Of a stretch of 64,000 nucleotides of DNA, positions 44,102-53,300 are shown piece by piece (the first letter of the stretch is position 1; each line of letters starts with the position of its first letter). This DNA is from Bacteroidota bacterium (GTDB taxonomy: Bacteria > Bacteroidota > Bacteroidia > Chitinophagales > Chitinophagaceae): NCBI GenBank assembly GCA_013285915.1, contig JABDGS010000006.1, positions 1 through 64,000 on the forward strand, read 5' to 3'. A program made the translations under genes and the position numbers. The notes below the pieces were generated by a model. It made no database searches. It worked only from the letters and a program-made list of their open reading frames with translations, and had not been told where the DNA came from.

Positions 44102-45520
44102 CTATGGGAATATGCCCAACTCCGCATACGATGTACCAACCTTATTGATAGCTACAACATAGGCGGCGGTGCGCATATTTGGTATACCCGGGTTCGCTTT
44201 CCATGTGTTCATTATTTCATGTGTAGCCTCAATCATGGTTTCTTCCAGCCCGCTATGCACAAGGTCGGCTTCGCTAGCACCATGTTCAATAAATTTCTTT
44301 TCACTTTCATTTACTGTACGCCCTGTAAGCTCTTCAATCTGGCCAAGAATGTGTTTGTTCATATTCTCGGTAAAGCGTTTTTCCATCCTGCCATAACGCA
44401 CGTGGCTAAGGTTTTTCAGCCACTCAAAGTATGATACCGTAACACCGCCTGCATTTAAATACATGTCAGGGATAATGAGTGTGCCTTTTTTTGCAAGAAT
44501 GTCATCAGCTTCCGGTGTTAAAGGCCCATTCGCTGCTTCACCAATAATTTTTGCTTTTACATTGCCTGCATTGTCTTTATTAATAACGTTTTCCAATGCT
44601 GCGGGTATCAATATATCGCACTCGAGTTCCAGAGCATCGCCGCTTTTTGCAAGGTTTTCGGCACCTGGGAAGTTTAGTATTGAGCCTGTTTGTTTCCTGT
44701 GCTGAAATACTTCCTCTTCATTTAAGCCATCAGCACTGTATATCGCTCCCTCATATTCAGCTATAGCTACCACTTTAGCCCCATGCTCCCTGAAAAACTT
44801 TGCTGAATGGTAACCCACGTTACCCAACCCCTGCACAACAACCCGCTTGCTGATTACCCCGGGCGTAAGGCCAAGGCGCTCCATAACATCATCCATCAGG
44901 CATACCTCACGCACGCCAAAAAACACCCCTAAACCGGTAGCTTCTTTTCTGCCACGCACACCGCCCTGGGTTACGGGTTTGCCAGTTACGCAGCCCATGC
45001 TGTCAATTTCGCCTGGCCGCATTGTTGCATAAGTATCTAATATCCAGGCCATTTCCCTTTCGCCTGTACCATAATCAGGCGCAGGAACATCGGTGCCGGG
45101 ACCAATAAAATTTTTCTTAACCAATTCCGCAGTATAGCGGCGGGTAATTTTTTGCAGTTCAAACTCACTGTAGTTGCGTGGGTTTATTTTTATACCACCT
45201 TTGCCACCGCCAAAAGGCACGTTTACTATGGCGCATTTGTACGTCATTAAAGCGGCAAGGGCCATAACCTCATCCTGGTTTACCGCATTGCTAAAACGTA
45301 TACCACCTTTACAAGGTGTTTTGTGCTGGCTGTGTTGCACGCGGTAAGCTTCAATTACCTCGATAGATCCATCATCCCTTTTAATGGGAAATCTCATTTG
45401 ATAAACAGCATTGCATGCTTTTATCTGTTCCAGCAACCCGCTTTCCCAGGTAGTGAATTTGGATGCTTTGTCAAAACTTTTGTTTACACTTTCAAAAAAA
45501 CTATAGTGTTGGTCCTGCAT
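44102..45520 (-). CDS. Glu/Leu/Phe/Val dehydrogenase, probable glutamate dehydrogenase
   Basis: 472 residues, a hexameric-type amino-acid dehydrogenase. The substrate domain has HKTPCKGGIRFS, the catalytic Lys in MTYKCAIVNVPFGGGKGGI, and DVPAPDYGTGEREMAWI. The Rossmann domain has VVVQGLGNVGYHSAKF and later IIGEAANGPLTPEAD and NAGGVTVSYFEW. It converts glutamate to 2-oxoglutarate and ammonia, or the reverse. An ATG three codons upstream (45529) is equally possible. The product is cytoplasmic and transcribed alone, with its own terminator. Confidence 0.95.
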   Translation of the reverse strand: MQDQHYSFFESVNKSFDKASKFTTWESGLLEQIKACNAVYQMRFPIKRDDGSIEVIEAYRVQHSQHKTPCKGGIRFSNAVNQDEVMALAALMTYKCAIVNVPFGGGKGGIKINPRNYSEFELQKITRRYTAELVKKNFIGPGTDVPAPDYGTGEREMAWILDTYATMRPGEIDSMGCVTGKPVTQGGVRGRKEATGLGVFFGVREVCLMDDVMERLGLTPGVISKRVVVQGLGNVGYHSAKFFREHGAKVVAIAEYEGAIYSADGLNEEEVFQHRKQTGSILNFPGAENLAKSGDALELECDILIPAALENVINKDNAGNVKAKIIGEAANGPLTPEADDILAKKGTLIIPDMYLNAGGVTVSYFEWLKNLSHVRYGRMEKRFTENMNKHILGQIEELTGRTVNESEKKFIEHGASEADLVHSGLEETMIEATHEIMNTWKANPGIPNMRTAAYVVAINKVGTSYAELGIFP

Positions 45521-45668
45521 ATATGGCAATTTTTAGGTGAATTTTAAAGCAATTGCTAATTAACGTTTGTTATTTTTAAATATATATTTTTCGTATATAT
45601 GTTTTTGTTGATTACGTTAAAATTGACGTGAGAGTTTTAAAAAACGAAAAATGGCAAATTTTCTATCG

Positions 45669-45890
45669 TTATTTATATTCTTTTTCTAATTTTTTTATTT
45701 TCCTTTCAAGGTTTAAAAGGTATATAAACAGGCCGGTTATAATTACTGCTGCAACTGCAACTACAACATATATTTTTCCGTTACTGCGCATAAAGTCGTT
45801 AGGGTCATCTGTTGGTGAATTTTGCGCCATAGCGGCAACATTAAGCAGGCAACAGGCAATTATAAAGCCGATTCTTTTTAGCTTATCCAT
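45669..45890 (-). CDS. CcmD-like small membrane protein
   Basis: 73 residues: a signal or first membrane segment (IGFIIACCLLNVAAMAQ), then SNGKIYVVVAVAAVIITGLF as a second helix, and a basic end (LERKIKKLEKEYK). Position and layout fit the CcmD-like proteins that follow ccmC in Bacteroidota. It overlaps the end of ccmC by 8 nt, so translation is probably coupled. CcmD stabilises the haem-handling complex in cytochrome c maturation. Confidence 0.75.
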   Translation of the reverse strand: MDKLKRIGFIIACCLLNVAAMAQNSPTDDPNDFMRSNGKIYVVVAVAAVIITGLFIYLLNLERKIKKLEKEYK

Positions 45891-46557
45891 GTAATTTTTT
45901 TTCTATTAAAAATTGTAGTCTAATACGCAAAGTTGTTATCCAAACGCCCAGCAGCGTCCACCCGGCAACGCCGATCCACATAAAACTTGTAACAGCCGGG
46001 GCGGAATCGTTGGGGTTTAAACCGGGATTACCCTCGGCGCCCATACCGCCTGGGTGCAGGCTCTCCGTCATTCTTGGCAATATCCATATTGTTGGGAAAA
46101 GCATGGCGTAGGCAAAAATATTATACACCGCGCTGATCTTGTGGCGTTTATCGATATCGTTTATTGAGCCGCGCAATACAAAGTATGCCAGGTATATAAG
46201 AATAGCCACTGCAGCACCGTTTTGTTTTGGGTCACCACTCCAGGGGCTGCCCCACTGGTAGTTTGCCCAAATAGCGCCTGTTATAAGCCCTAAAATACCA
46301 AATACTGTACCGGTACGGGCAAATTCAAGAGCGTAATGGTCGTAGCCGGGCTTTTGCTTGTAGAGGTATAAAAGCGCGTAAACAACAGAAACGGTAAAAA
46401 ATATCATCATGCCGAACCACATGGGTACGTGGAAAAAAGTATTGCGCACGGACTGCTGCAGGCGGCCCTCAAGCACGGGTACCTTTACCAAAAAACCTTC
46501 GGTGCAAACGGTAAGCAATAATAAATAGGCCAATATTTTCCACCAGTAATTGCGCAT
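45883..46557 (-). CDS. ccmC: Cytochrome c maturation protein CcmC/CcsA family
   Basis: 224 residues with six membrane helices and family motifs HVPMWFGMMIFFTVSVVYAL, GLITGAIWANYQWG and YNIFAYAMLFPTIWILPRM. The Trp-rich haem loop reads WGSPWSGDPKQ, a departure from the canonical WGxxWxWD. Conserved His residues flank it (HVPMW; one more in the C-terminal part). The protein presents haem on the outer face of the membrane. It is followed by ccmD (8-nt overlap) and preceded, after 254 nt, by ccmB. Confidence 0.9.
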   Translation of the reverse strand: MRNYWWKILAYLLLLTVCTEGFLVKVPVLEGRLQQSVRNTFFHVPMWFGMMIFFTVSVVYALLYLYKQKPGYDHYALEFARTGTVFGILGLITGAIWANYQWGSPWSGDPKQNGAAVAILIYLAYFVLRGSINDIDKRHKISAVYNIFAYAMLFPTIWILPRMTESLHPGGMGAEGNPGLNPNDSAPAVTSFMWIGVAGWTLLGVWITTLRIRLQFLIEKKLHG

Positions 46558-46686
46558 GATGCGTGTTTGTTTTACAGGGAGAGTATGTGCAGTGCAACCT
46601 GTATGTTCGTTTTCTGCGGGGCAAAATTAGGGGAAAGGGCGTTATGAAGAAAATTAGTTTAAAGTTTAACGTTTGGGAGGTTTGTT

Positions 46687-46806
46687 GATAGTTCATAGCT
46701 CATGGTTCATGGAGACAGCTCCTTACAATTTGGCCATGTTTATCTAATTGGAAAGACGAAATATGCTCTGGCTTTAGGCCATGACAATCAACTATGAACC
46801 ATGAAC
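46687..46806. repeat. Phrase-like inverted repeat between ccmB and ccmC
   Basis: The left part (46687-46712) is made of varied copies of GTTCATAG/GTTCATGG; the right part (46790-46806) has ACTATGAACCATGAACC, its complement. Pairing would close a loop of about 80 nt. It lies between two minus-strand ccm genes and could separate their expression. Confidence 0.5.
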
Positions 46807-46811
46807 CGCCC

Positions 46812-47474
46812 TCAGTCCTTCCACAAAAACGGGAAAAGTATAAGCGCTAATATAACAGTCAGCAGGTCAAGACCCATCAATACGAGCACCATTTGCCATA
46901 TTCCTCCCTGTATAACGGGTTCAAATGCTGTTTTGGCAATTTTACTAAGCAATAATAATTGCGGAACAATTACCGGGAAACCCATAATAGCCATTAAAGC
47001 GGCTTGCTGTTGTGCCTTGGCAGCGATTGCCGCCAGGAAGGTAAAAACCAGGGCGAGGCCTAAACCGCCAAGCATGCTAATACCAAGGAAGGCGGTAAAA
47101 TGGGTAAGAGGGTTATCTAATAACACTATAAAAACCCCAAGGCTAAGCAGGCTCATTACCAGCATCAGTATTATATTAAATACAAGCTTTGACAATATAA
47201 AATCGGTAGCACCGGCAATAGAATAAAAATACAGCATACGGCCCCGGCTATCGCCTAAAAAACTTTTTGCAACCGCGTTTACACAAACAAACAATTGTAC
47301 TATCCAAAAAAGGCTGTTCCATACCTGGCCCTCGGGCTGGCCCATTGTGAGGTATACTATAAATATGGTGCTGGCAACATATAGCAGAATACCGTAAAAG
47401 GTGTATTGCTGCCTGACCTCTAATAAAAGGTCCTTTTTTATCAGCGTGACGATATGTTTAACCGATGTTGACAT
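46812..47474 (-). CDS. ccmB: Haem exporter membrane subunit CcmB
   Basis: 220 residues with about six helices and the CcmB pattern: HIVTLIKKDLLLEVRQQY at the start, TIFIVYLTMG, LFWIVQLFVCVNAVAKSFLG, and PVIVPQLLLLSKIA near the end. CcmB works with the ATPase CcmA, which is not in the window. An ATG ten codons upstream (47504) lies before a -7-like element, so 47474 is preferred. The next gene on this strand is ccmC. Confidence 0.93.
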   Translation of the reverse strand: MSTSVKHIVTLIKKDLLLEVRQQYTFYGILLYVASTIFIVYLTMGQPEGQVWNSLFWIVQLFVCVNAVAKSFLGDSRGRMLYFYSIAGATDFILSKLVFNIILMLVMSLLSLGVFIVLLDNPLTHFTAFLGISMLGGLGLALVFTFLAAIAAKAQQQAALMAIMGFPVIVPQLLLLSKIAKTAFEPVIQGGIWQMVLVLMGLDLLTVILALILFPFLWKD

Positions 47475-47482
47475 GTTGTTTG

Positions 47483-47490
47483 CAAAAATA
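47483..47490 (-). promoter_or_regulatory. -7 element of ccmB
   Basis: On the minus strand TATTTTTG fits TAnnTTTG and ends 8 nt before the ccmB ATG, leaving a leader of only a few nucleotides. Confidence 0.45.
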
Positions 47491-47539
47491 GCAGCATCCG
47501 GCACTAATTCGCTTAACTTTATTTTTTACAAACTAAACT

Positions 47540-48349
47540 ATGCGTTTTTTATATAAAATTTTGACGGTGATCGTTCTAATGGTGACGGACACTTTTTTAG
47601 CATCGGCGCAAATAATAAATATTGATAAAATAGATACCACAGCCTATCAAAAAAAAGCAATTTGGAACGGTATTGCAGCTTCGGGTATTGAAATAGACAA
47701 AGAAAAAGCTACACTGTTTGACGGTACCAGCAACCTTGATATATCCCTGCAAAAATATAAGGAGTTGTTTATTTTATCGGCGTCGGACAGGTTTACCTAC
47801 GATGGTACTACGAGCTTTTTAAATACAGGGTATGTACATTTAAGATGGAGGCACGATTACAAATCGCAATTACATACAGAAAGCTTTGTGCAATACCAGT
47901 GGGATGAGAACCGGGGTATGATACACCGCTATTTAGGCGGCGCCAACCTGCGTTACAATTTTTGGCACAGGCAGGAGTGGGAAATGACCTTTGCTACCGG
48001 CCTTTTTTATGAGGATGAACTTTGGGATTACCGGGCTGTTGACTCTGCTAAAATACCCCCTAACCCAACCCCGCAACATTCGTATAAAATACGCAGCAAC
48101 ACTTATATGAAATGGGAGGGAAGCCCAACAAAAACCAGTAATATATCCATCATTATTTTTTACCAGGCACCTTTTACTGATTTTTTAAATCCACGTATTT
48201 CAATGAATGTAAACTTTTCAGTTGATGTAAGCAAGCATTTTGCATTGGGGTTAACATTCTCAGGACTGTACGATGCCAAACCTGTAGTGCCCATACCACA
48301 TTTCTACTATAGCCTTGCCAATACACTTACCTTTAAATTTGGCAGTTAA
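47540..48349 (+). CDS. DUF481-like outer-membrane protein
   Basis: 269 residues with a signal peptide ending ASAQ. Successive strands such as SNLDISLQKYKELFILSASD, GYVHLRWRHDYKSQLHTESF, VQYQWDENRGMIHRYLGGAN and LRYNFWHRQEWEMTFATGLF fit the DUF481 barrel (YdiY-like), and the end (LANTLTFKFGS) closes the barrel. The function of this family is unclear. The gene is divergent from ccmB and has 65 nt between the start codons. Confidence 0.85.
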   Translation: MRFLYKILTVIVLMVTDTFLASAQIINIDKIDTTAYQKKAIWNGIAASGIEIDKEKATLFDGTSNLDISLQKYKELFILSASDRFTYDGTTSFLNTGYVHLRWRHDYKSQLHTESFVQYQWDENRGMIHRYLGGANLRYNFWHRQEWEMTFATGLFYEDELWDYRAVDSAKIPPNPTPQHSYKIRSNTYMKWEGSPTKTSNISIIIFYQAPFTDFLNPRISMNVNFSVDVSKHFALGLTFSGLYDAKPVVPIPHFYYSLANTLTFKFGS

Positions 48350-48436
48350 AAGTTGCATTTTACACTTCATTAACCCATTTAACCTATGGCTAAAAAGTAT
48401 ATCATTAATCTTGTGGTGTAAAAAAGATTATGATTT

Positions 48437-49408
48437 ATGAAAGCTATTTTTAAAACATTTTTTTTGCTGGTTGTTTTTGCAGGCTTTGCAAAAACTGCAG
48501 GTGCTCAAACTGCTGCCATATTGCTTTTTGACAGTGTACAAATAATAGATTACACAGGGCCATACGAGGTTTTTGGGCCAGCCTTTAAGGTAATAACCGT
48601 TTCTGAAAAGCCGGGAATGCTGCGGACGGTTAATAATATGAAAGTGACGGCAGATTATTCCATTGATAACAGCCCAACGCCCGATATACTGGTTCTGCCC
48701 GGTGGTGCAGGAGTAAGGGCGGCAGCCAACAACCCGAGGCTAATAACATGGATACAGGAAAAAACCAAAACTGCAAAGGTTGTTATGTCGGTATGCAACG
48801 GGGCTTTCTTTTTACAAAGAGCCGGGTTATTAGATGGATTAACGGTTACCACAACAGCGTCTTTTATTGACAGCCTTCAGGCCCTTGTTCCGACAGCTAA
48901 AGTTGTTAGGGATAAAAGATTTGTTGATAATGGCAAGATTATTACAACGGCCGGGCTTACGGCCGGCATTGACGGCGCGCTGCATGTTGTAGGCAAATTG
49001 CTGGGCAGTGGCTGGGAGCCTACAGTGGCACGAATGGAAGAGTACAATTGGGATCCTACCTCAACCTATGCCGCGGCTTCACTGGCTGATAATAACGCGT
49101 GGGGTATACTGCGGCTTTTTGATTTTGAAATTGATTGCGATGCATTAACGTATGAAGGGGATAAAGATAAGTGGCATGGCGAATATAATGTTAGGGCTGG
49201 TACAAGTGCCGATAGCCTGTTTGACCGTTTGAATAAAGAAATCGTAAAAAGGCAGCATTGGGCACTGCAAAAAGAAGACAGGCAAACAACAACCAGCACA
49301 TGGCAATTTACGGGAATAGATAAAGCTAACTGGATGGGTGAACTTGTTGTAAAAGCCGGTAATACGGCCGGGCTATCAAATGTAAGATTGCGGGTGTGGC
49401 GATTGTAA
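48437..49408 (+). CDS. Exported DJ-1/PfpI-family protein
   Basis: 323 residues with a signal peptide (FLLVVFAGFAKTAGAQ). The DJ-1/PfpI domain (about residues 26-195) has AAILLFDSVQIIDYTGPYEV, LVLPGGAGV and the nucleophile Cys in SVCNGAFFL, followed by TTTAS and TAGLTAGIDGALHVV. The C-terminal 120 residues lack an AraC domain, unlike GlxA regulators, and look like a separate small domain. Export of a DJ-1 protein is unusual; members are amidases, hydratases or chaperones. The substrate is unknown. Confidence 0.88.
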   Translation: MKAIFKTFFLLVVFAGFAKTAGAQTAAILLFDSVQIIDYTGPYEVFGPAFKVITVSEKPGMLRTVNNMKVTADYSIDNSPTPDILVLPGGAGVRAAANNPRLITWIQEKTKTAKVVMSVCNGAFFLQRAGLLDGLTVTTTASFIDSLQALVPTAKVVRDKRFVDNGKIITTAGLTAGIDGALHVVGKLLGSGWEPTVARMEEYNWDPTSTYAAASLADNNAWGILRLFDFEIDCDALTYEGDKDKWHGEYNVRAGTSADSLFDRLNKEIVKRQHWALQKEDRQTTTSTWQFTGIDKANWMGELVVKAGNTAGLSNVRLRVWRL

Positions 49409-49511
49409 GGCTAACTTTAACTCTTCTCAAAAGGTTATATGTGCTGTTACTGCCTTATACATTTAATTTTGTTAAACCGGCAGTTTGAGAAACGCACCTG
49501 GAATATTGTTA

Positions 49512-49519
49512 TATCTTTG
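49512..49519 (+). promoter_or_regulatory. -7 element of the cysteine-rich small protein gene
   Basis: TATCTTTG matches TAnnTTTG exactly and ends 8 nt before the ATG at 49528. The nearest upstream TTTG is about 24 nt away, a little far for a -33. Confidence 0.45.
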
Positions 49520-49527
49520 CCTTGAGC

Positions 49528-49905
49528 ATGAAAAAAGCTGCGCTTATAGTACTAACGGCTTTGTACATGATGTCTGTTTCGGGCATTAGTGTAAACCGTT
49601 TTTATTGCTGCGGCAAACTGGAGTCTACAAGCTTTTCAGCGTTTGTATTCGGTAAATCAGCAACAAAAGATGATGGTTGTTGCAAACATCGTCAAAATGT
49701 TGTAAAAGTATCAGACAGCCATGAGGCAGGCGCGACAATGCATGTTGGCAAAGCCTGCATAACGGACGCGCATTACAGCCCTGTCAATTATAATGTTTCC
49801 TCAAGCCTCTGCAAGCTTCCTGCTCCTTCGCACAACCAAATAAATGCACCGCCCTTAATAGCGGCAATACCGCTTTATACACGGTTTTGTAACTACCGCA
49901 TCTGA
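49528..49905 (+). CDS. Exported cysteine-rich small protein (HYC_CC_PP-like)
   Basis: 125 residues: signal segment (AALIVLTALYMMSVSGISV), then NRFYCCGKLESTSF, DDGCCKH and NAPPLIAA. The order of these matches Bacteroidota HYC_CC_PP proteins (His-Tyr-Cys, Cys-Cys, Pro-Pro), although the first motif is FYCC rather than HYC. At least five Cys and two His in the mature part suit metal binding. It is 67 nt before a TonB receptor with an HMA domain, so metal handling is likely. A TTG at 49522 is not needed as start. Confidence 0.75.
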   Translation: MKKAALIVLTALYMMSVSGISVNRFYCCGKLESTSFSAFVFGKSATKDDGCCKHRQNVVKVSDSHEAGATMHVGKACITDAHYSPVNYNVSSSLCKLPAPSHNQINAPPLIAAIPLYTRFCNYRI

Positions 49906-49972
49906 TCTTACGGATGTTTACACCAAAGCATTCACATTTTAAGCAAACTATTTTTATTAGTAAGATCAGTTT

Positions 49973-52546
49973 ATGAAATATATCATTTTACTTGTTGCCA
50001 TACTGGCAAATGTGTACTGCGGATATGGGCAGGGGCACAATACAAAAGATACATCTGTTACATTAAAAGTATATGGCAATTGTATACAATGCAAACATCG
50101 TATTGAAGCAGCTTTAAAAACCAAAGCAATTGTATCTGCCGACTGGAATATTGACACAAAAATATTGTCAATCATCTACAATCCCTCTGCAACAACCCTT
50201 GATAAGATTGAACAGAGAATTGCTGATGCAGGGCATGACACAGAACACAAAAAGGCAAAAGATGCAACATATAACAGCCTGCCATCCTGCTGCCTGTACC
50301 GGCAAAATGAGGCTGATGAAAAGGCAACGCTGCTTATTGATTCAACAAAGCAAACACCTGCAAACATTGCGGCTAACATGGTGCAGGGGGTAGTGATGGA
50401 AGAAGACAGCAAGGGCAATTTTAAACCACTTGCATCAGCATCAGTATACTGGCTTGCAGACAATACCGGTGTTATGACGGATAATACCGGCACGTTTACC
50501 ATACCACAAAAATCTGCGGGCAGCAGGCTGGTTATAAGCTATACAGGCTACCAGCCTGATACAATTTCTATCGCCGATAAAAATCAATTGAAAATTATAC
50601 TCGCGTGTGGCAGGCAGCTAAAAGACGTTACGGTAACTTATACTGCAAAGCCGTATTACGCATCTTCACTTACACCAATACGAACACAAACTGTTGGTGA
50701 AAAAGAATTATTTAAAGCAGCTTGCTGTAACCTTAGCGAAAGCTTTGAAACCAACCCATCCGTTGATGTTTCATTTAACGATGCAGTTACTGGCAGCAAG
50801 CAAATTCAACTGCTTGGCCTGTCTGGTATATATACCCAGTTAACGGTTGAAAATATGCCTGGGCCCCGTGGCATTGCTACTGCAAACGGCTTAAGCTTTA
50901 TACCCGGCCCGTGGATTGAAAGCATACAGCTAACAAAAGGTACGGGATCGGTAGCCAATGGTTATGAGAGTATTGCCGGGCAAATAAATATTGAAGAGAA
51001 AAAACCGGAGACCGCAGAAAAACTTTATACCAATGTTTATGTAAACGACCAGGGCAAAACAGACCTGAATGTAAACCTTGTGCATAAAGTAAATAACCAT
51101 TGGAGCACCGCTTTGCTGGTGCATGATGATTTTCTGCAGAATAAAAACCTTGACGAAAACCGCGATGGCTTTCGCGACCTTCCGTCGGGTAACCAGTTTA
51201 CTTTACTTAACCGCTGGAAATATGATAACAATAAAGGACTGCTGGCACAGTTTGGTTTTAAGCTGCTGAAAGATAATAAAACAGGAGGGCAGTTAGATTT
51301 TAATCCATCAACAGATAAATTTACAACAAACCATTATGGCGTTGGCCTTAATACAGAACGGTACGAAGCCTTTGGCAAAATTGGCTACGTGTTTCCGCAG
51401 AAAAAATATAAAAGTATTGGCTTGCAACTTGCCGCATACACTGATAATCAAAATGATTATTTTGGATTAACAGCTTATAATGCAAAACAGCAAAACTTTT
51501 ACGGCAACCTCATTTATCAATCTATCATTGGCAATACCAATCACAAATTCAGAACAGGGCTAAGTTTTGTATATGATAACTACAACGAAACATTTAATAC
51601 GGTTAATTACAAGCGCAAAGAAATAGTGCCCGGCGCTTTTTTTGAGTATACATGGGATGCCAGTACAAAGTTTAATGTTGTGGCCGGGTTAAGGGCGGAT
51701 GACAATAACCTGTACGGCGCTTTTGTTACACCCAGGCTTAATGCACGATACCAGCCATTTAAAAACACTACTATTCGCATAAGCGGCGGCAGGGGAGAAC
51801 GCACCGCGAATATTTTTGCAGAAAACTTAGGCTGGTTTGTAAGCAGCAGAACGGTAAATATACTGTCAACAAATGCCGGTGGTGCCTACGGCCTTAAACC
51901 AGAGATAGCATGGAATGAAGGAATAAGCCTTGACCAAAAATTTATGCTGGCATCAAGGCAGGGAAATATAACGCTTGATTTCTTCCGTACCGATTTTCAA
52001 AACCAGGTTGTAGCAGATGCTGAAAAAAGTGCGCAGCAAATAAGTTTTTATAACCTGCAGGGCAGATCATATTCAAACAGCCTGCAGGCAGAAGTGAATT
52101 ATGAATTGGTAAAACACCTGGATGTTAGGTTGGCTTACCGCTTGTTTGATGTTAAAACAACATATCATGACGAGTTATTACAAAGGCCACTTGTAGCAAA
52201 GCAACGTGCATTTGCGAATATTAATTATGAAACAGCCAATAAGTGGAAGTTTGATTATACCGTGCAGCTAACAGGCCAAAAGCGGCTGCCTTATTCAGGC
52301 GATAACCCGGCAGCATACCAATGGCAAACCTATAGCCCGGCTTTTGTAACTATGAATGCGCAGGTAAGCAAATCGCTTAGCAATTGGGACGTATATATTG
52401 GCGTGGAAAACCTGAATAATTTTTATCAAAAACAGTTGTTGATAGATGCGGCCAACCCTTTCGGGCATTATTTTGATGGTTCGATAGTTTGGGGGCCAAC
52501 ATTCGGCAGAATGTGGTATGCGGGATTGAGGTTTAAAATTAAGTAG
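49973..52546 (+). CDS. TonB-dependent receptor with N-terminal HMA domain
   Basis: 857 residues. Signal peptide, then a heavy-metal-associated domain (about residues 27-95; TLKVYGNCIQCKHRIEAALK, ligands Cys37 and Cys40), a CC pair near residue 105, a carboxypeptidase-regulatory-like domain (about 130-205), a plug (CCNLSESFETNPSVDVSFND, IQLLGLSGIYTQLTVENMPG, IESIQLTKGTGSVANGYESI) and a TonB-type barrel ending WYAGLRFKIK. The HMA domain would sit in the periplasm. Metal (copper-like) uptake or sensing at the outer membrane is the inference; the metal is not shown. Confidence 0.92.
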   Translation: MKYIILLVAILANVYCGYGQGHNTKDTSVTLKVYGNCIQCKHRIEAALKTKAIVSADWNIDTKILSIIYNPSATTLDKIEQRIADAGHDTEHKKAKDATYNSLPSCCLYRQNEADEKATLLIDSTKQTPANIAANMVQGVVMEEDSKGNFKPLASASVYWLADNTGVMTDNTGTFTIPQKSAGSRLVISYTGYQPDTISIADKNQLKIILACGRQLKDVTVTYTAKPYYASSLTPIRTQTVGEKELFKAACCNLSESFETNPSVDVSFNDAVTGSKQIQLLGLSGIYTQLTVENMPGPRGIATANGLSFIPGPWIESIQLTKGTGSVANGYESIAGQINIEEKKPETAEKLYTNVYVNDQGKTDLNVNLVHKVNNHWSTALLVHDDFLQNKNLDENRDGFRDLPSGNQFTLLNRWKYDNNKGLLAQFGFKLLKDNKTGGQLDFNPSTDKFTTNHYGVGLNTERYEAFGKIGYVFPQKKYKSIGLQLAAYTDNQNDYFGLTAYNAKQQNFYGNLIYQSIIGNTNHKFRTGLSFVYDNYNETFNTVNYKRKEIVPGAFFEYTWDASTKFNVVAGLRADDNNLYGAFVTPRLNARYQPFKNTTIRISGGRGERTANIFAENLGWFVSSRTVNILSTNAGGAYGLKPEIAWNEGISLDQKFMLASRQGNITLDFFRTDFQNQVVADAEKSAQQISFYNLQGRSYSNSLQAEVNYELVKHLDVRLAYRLFDVKTTYHDELLQRPLVAKQRAFANINYETANKWKFDYTVQLTGQKRLPYSGDNPAAYQWQTYSPAFVTMNAQVSKSLSNWDVYIGVENLNNFYQKQLLIDAANPFGHYFDGSIVWGPTFGRMWYAGLRFKIK

Positions 52547-52691
52547 AGATATTTTAAGCAAGCGGTAACAACATTGTGCAGGCATGTTAATATGTGAAGA
52601 CCGGTGGCAGCAGTGCCACCTGTAACATTTGCTTAACCTTGCCTGCACAATTATTTAATATGCAACATGGGTACAGGCTTTTAGGCGTGAT

Positions 52692-52699
52692 TAACTTTG
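52692..52699 (+). promoter_or_regulatory. -7 element of the DUF2062 gene
   Basis: TAACTTTG is an exact TAnnTTTG and ends 11 nt before the ATG at 52711. It is the reason for preferring this start over in-frame starts at 52594 (GTG) and 52660 (ATG). Confidence 0.4.
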
Positions 52700-52710
52700 C
52701 AGCGCAATGT

Positions 52711-53190
52711 ATGTTAACCGTGGCCATACCGGTAAAGCTTAAACACCTGCTGCATATTTTTACCAGCAGTGCATCATCTCCGCATAAACTGGCAATGGGT
52801 ATAACCCTTGGGGTTTTATTTGGCTTGTTCCCGTTCATCATTCTCCCCACTATATTTGTTGTTATTGCGGCATTACGGTTAAAGCTTAGTATGAGCATAA
52901 TGATGGTATTTAATTATGCAGTGTTGCCGCTGCAAATAATACTGTTTGTGCCTTATACGCGCACAGGCCATTATTTATTCGGGGGCAATGCCACGGTCAT
53001 TTCTTTTGCCGCAATGCGGCATGCGTTCAGCACAGGATTTTTTACTGCACTGCGAAGCTTATTTGGTGTGGCGCTGCTTGCAACAGGCGGGTGGTTTGTA
53101 ACCGGCATACCGGCAGGCCTGCTGTTATATGCAATAGTTTATTTTATTGCAAAGCATTTGTATAAAAGGCAGATTAAGAAAAGCAGTTAA
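52711..53190 (+). CDS. DUF2062 membrane protein
   Basis: About 159 residues. The core SSPHKLAMGITLGVLFGLFP, then helices LPTIFVVIAALRLKLSMSIM and a C-terminal pair (VALLATGGWFVTGIPAGLLL), fit DUF2062, a three- to four-helix membrane family of unknown function, sometimes fused to glycosyltransferases. Earlier in-frame starts at 52660 and 52594 cannot be excluded. It lies 164 nt after the TonB receptor on the same strand; no functional tie is evident. Confidence 0.75.
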   Translation: MLTVAIPVKLKHLLHIFTSSASSPHKLAMGITLGVLFGLFPFIILPTIFVVIAALRLKLSMSIMMVFNYAVLPLQIILFVPYTRTGHYLFGGNATVISFAAMRHAFSTGFFTALRSLFGVALLATGGWFVTGIPAGLLLYAIVYFIAKHLYKRQIKKSS

Positions 53191-53300
53191 CCTGTAGAAG
53201 GTGCCAACGCCGTAGGTAAGGGTAATAAAATATACACTGTTATTGTAAGGCATTACTTTTGTTCACTCATATTATAACGAAAGGAAGCAGCCTTTTTACC

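Noticed and set aside
48437-49408. GlxA-type AraC regulator
   Set aside because: It has a signal peptide and lacks the AraC helix-turn-helix domain.
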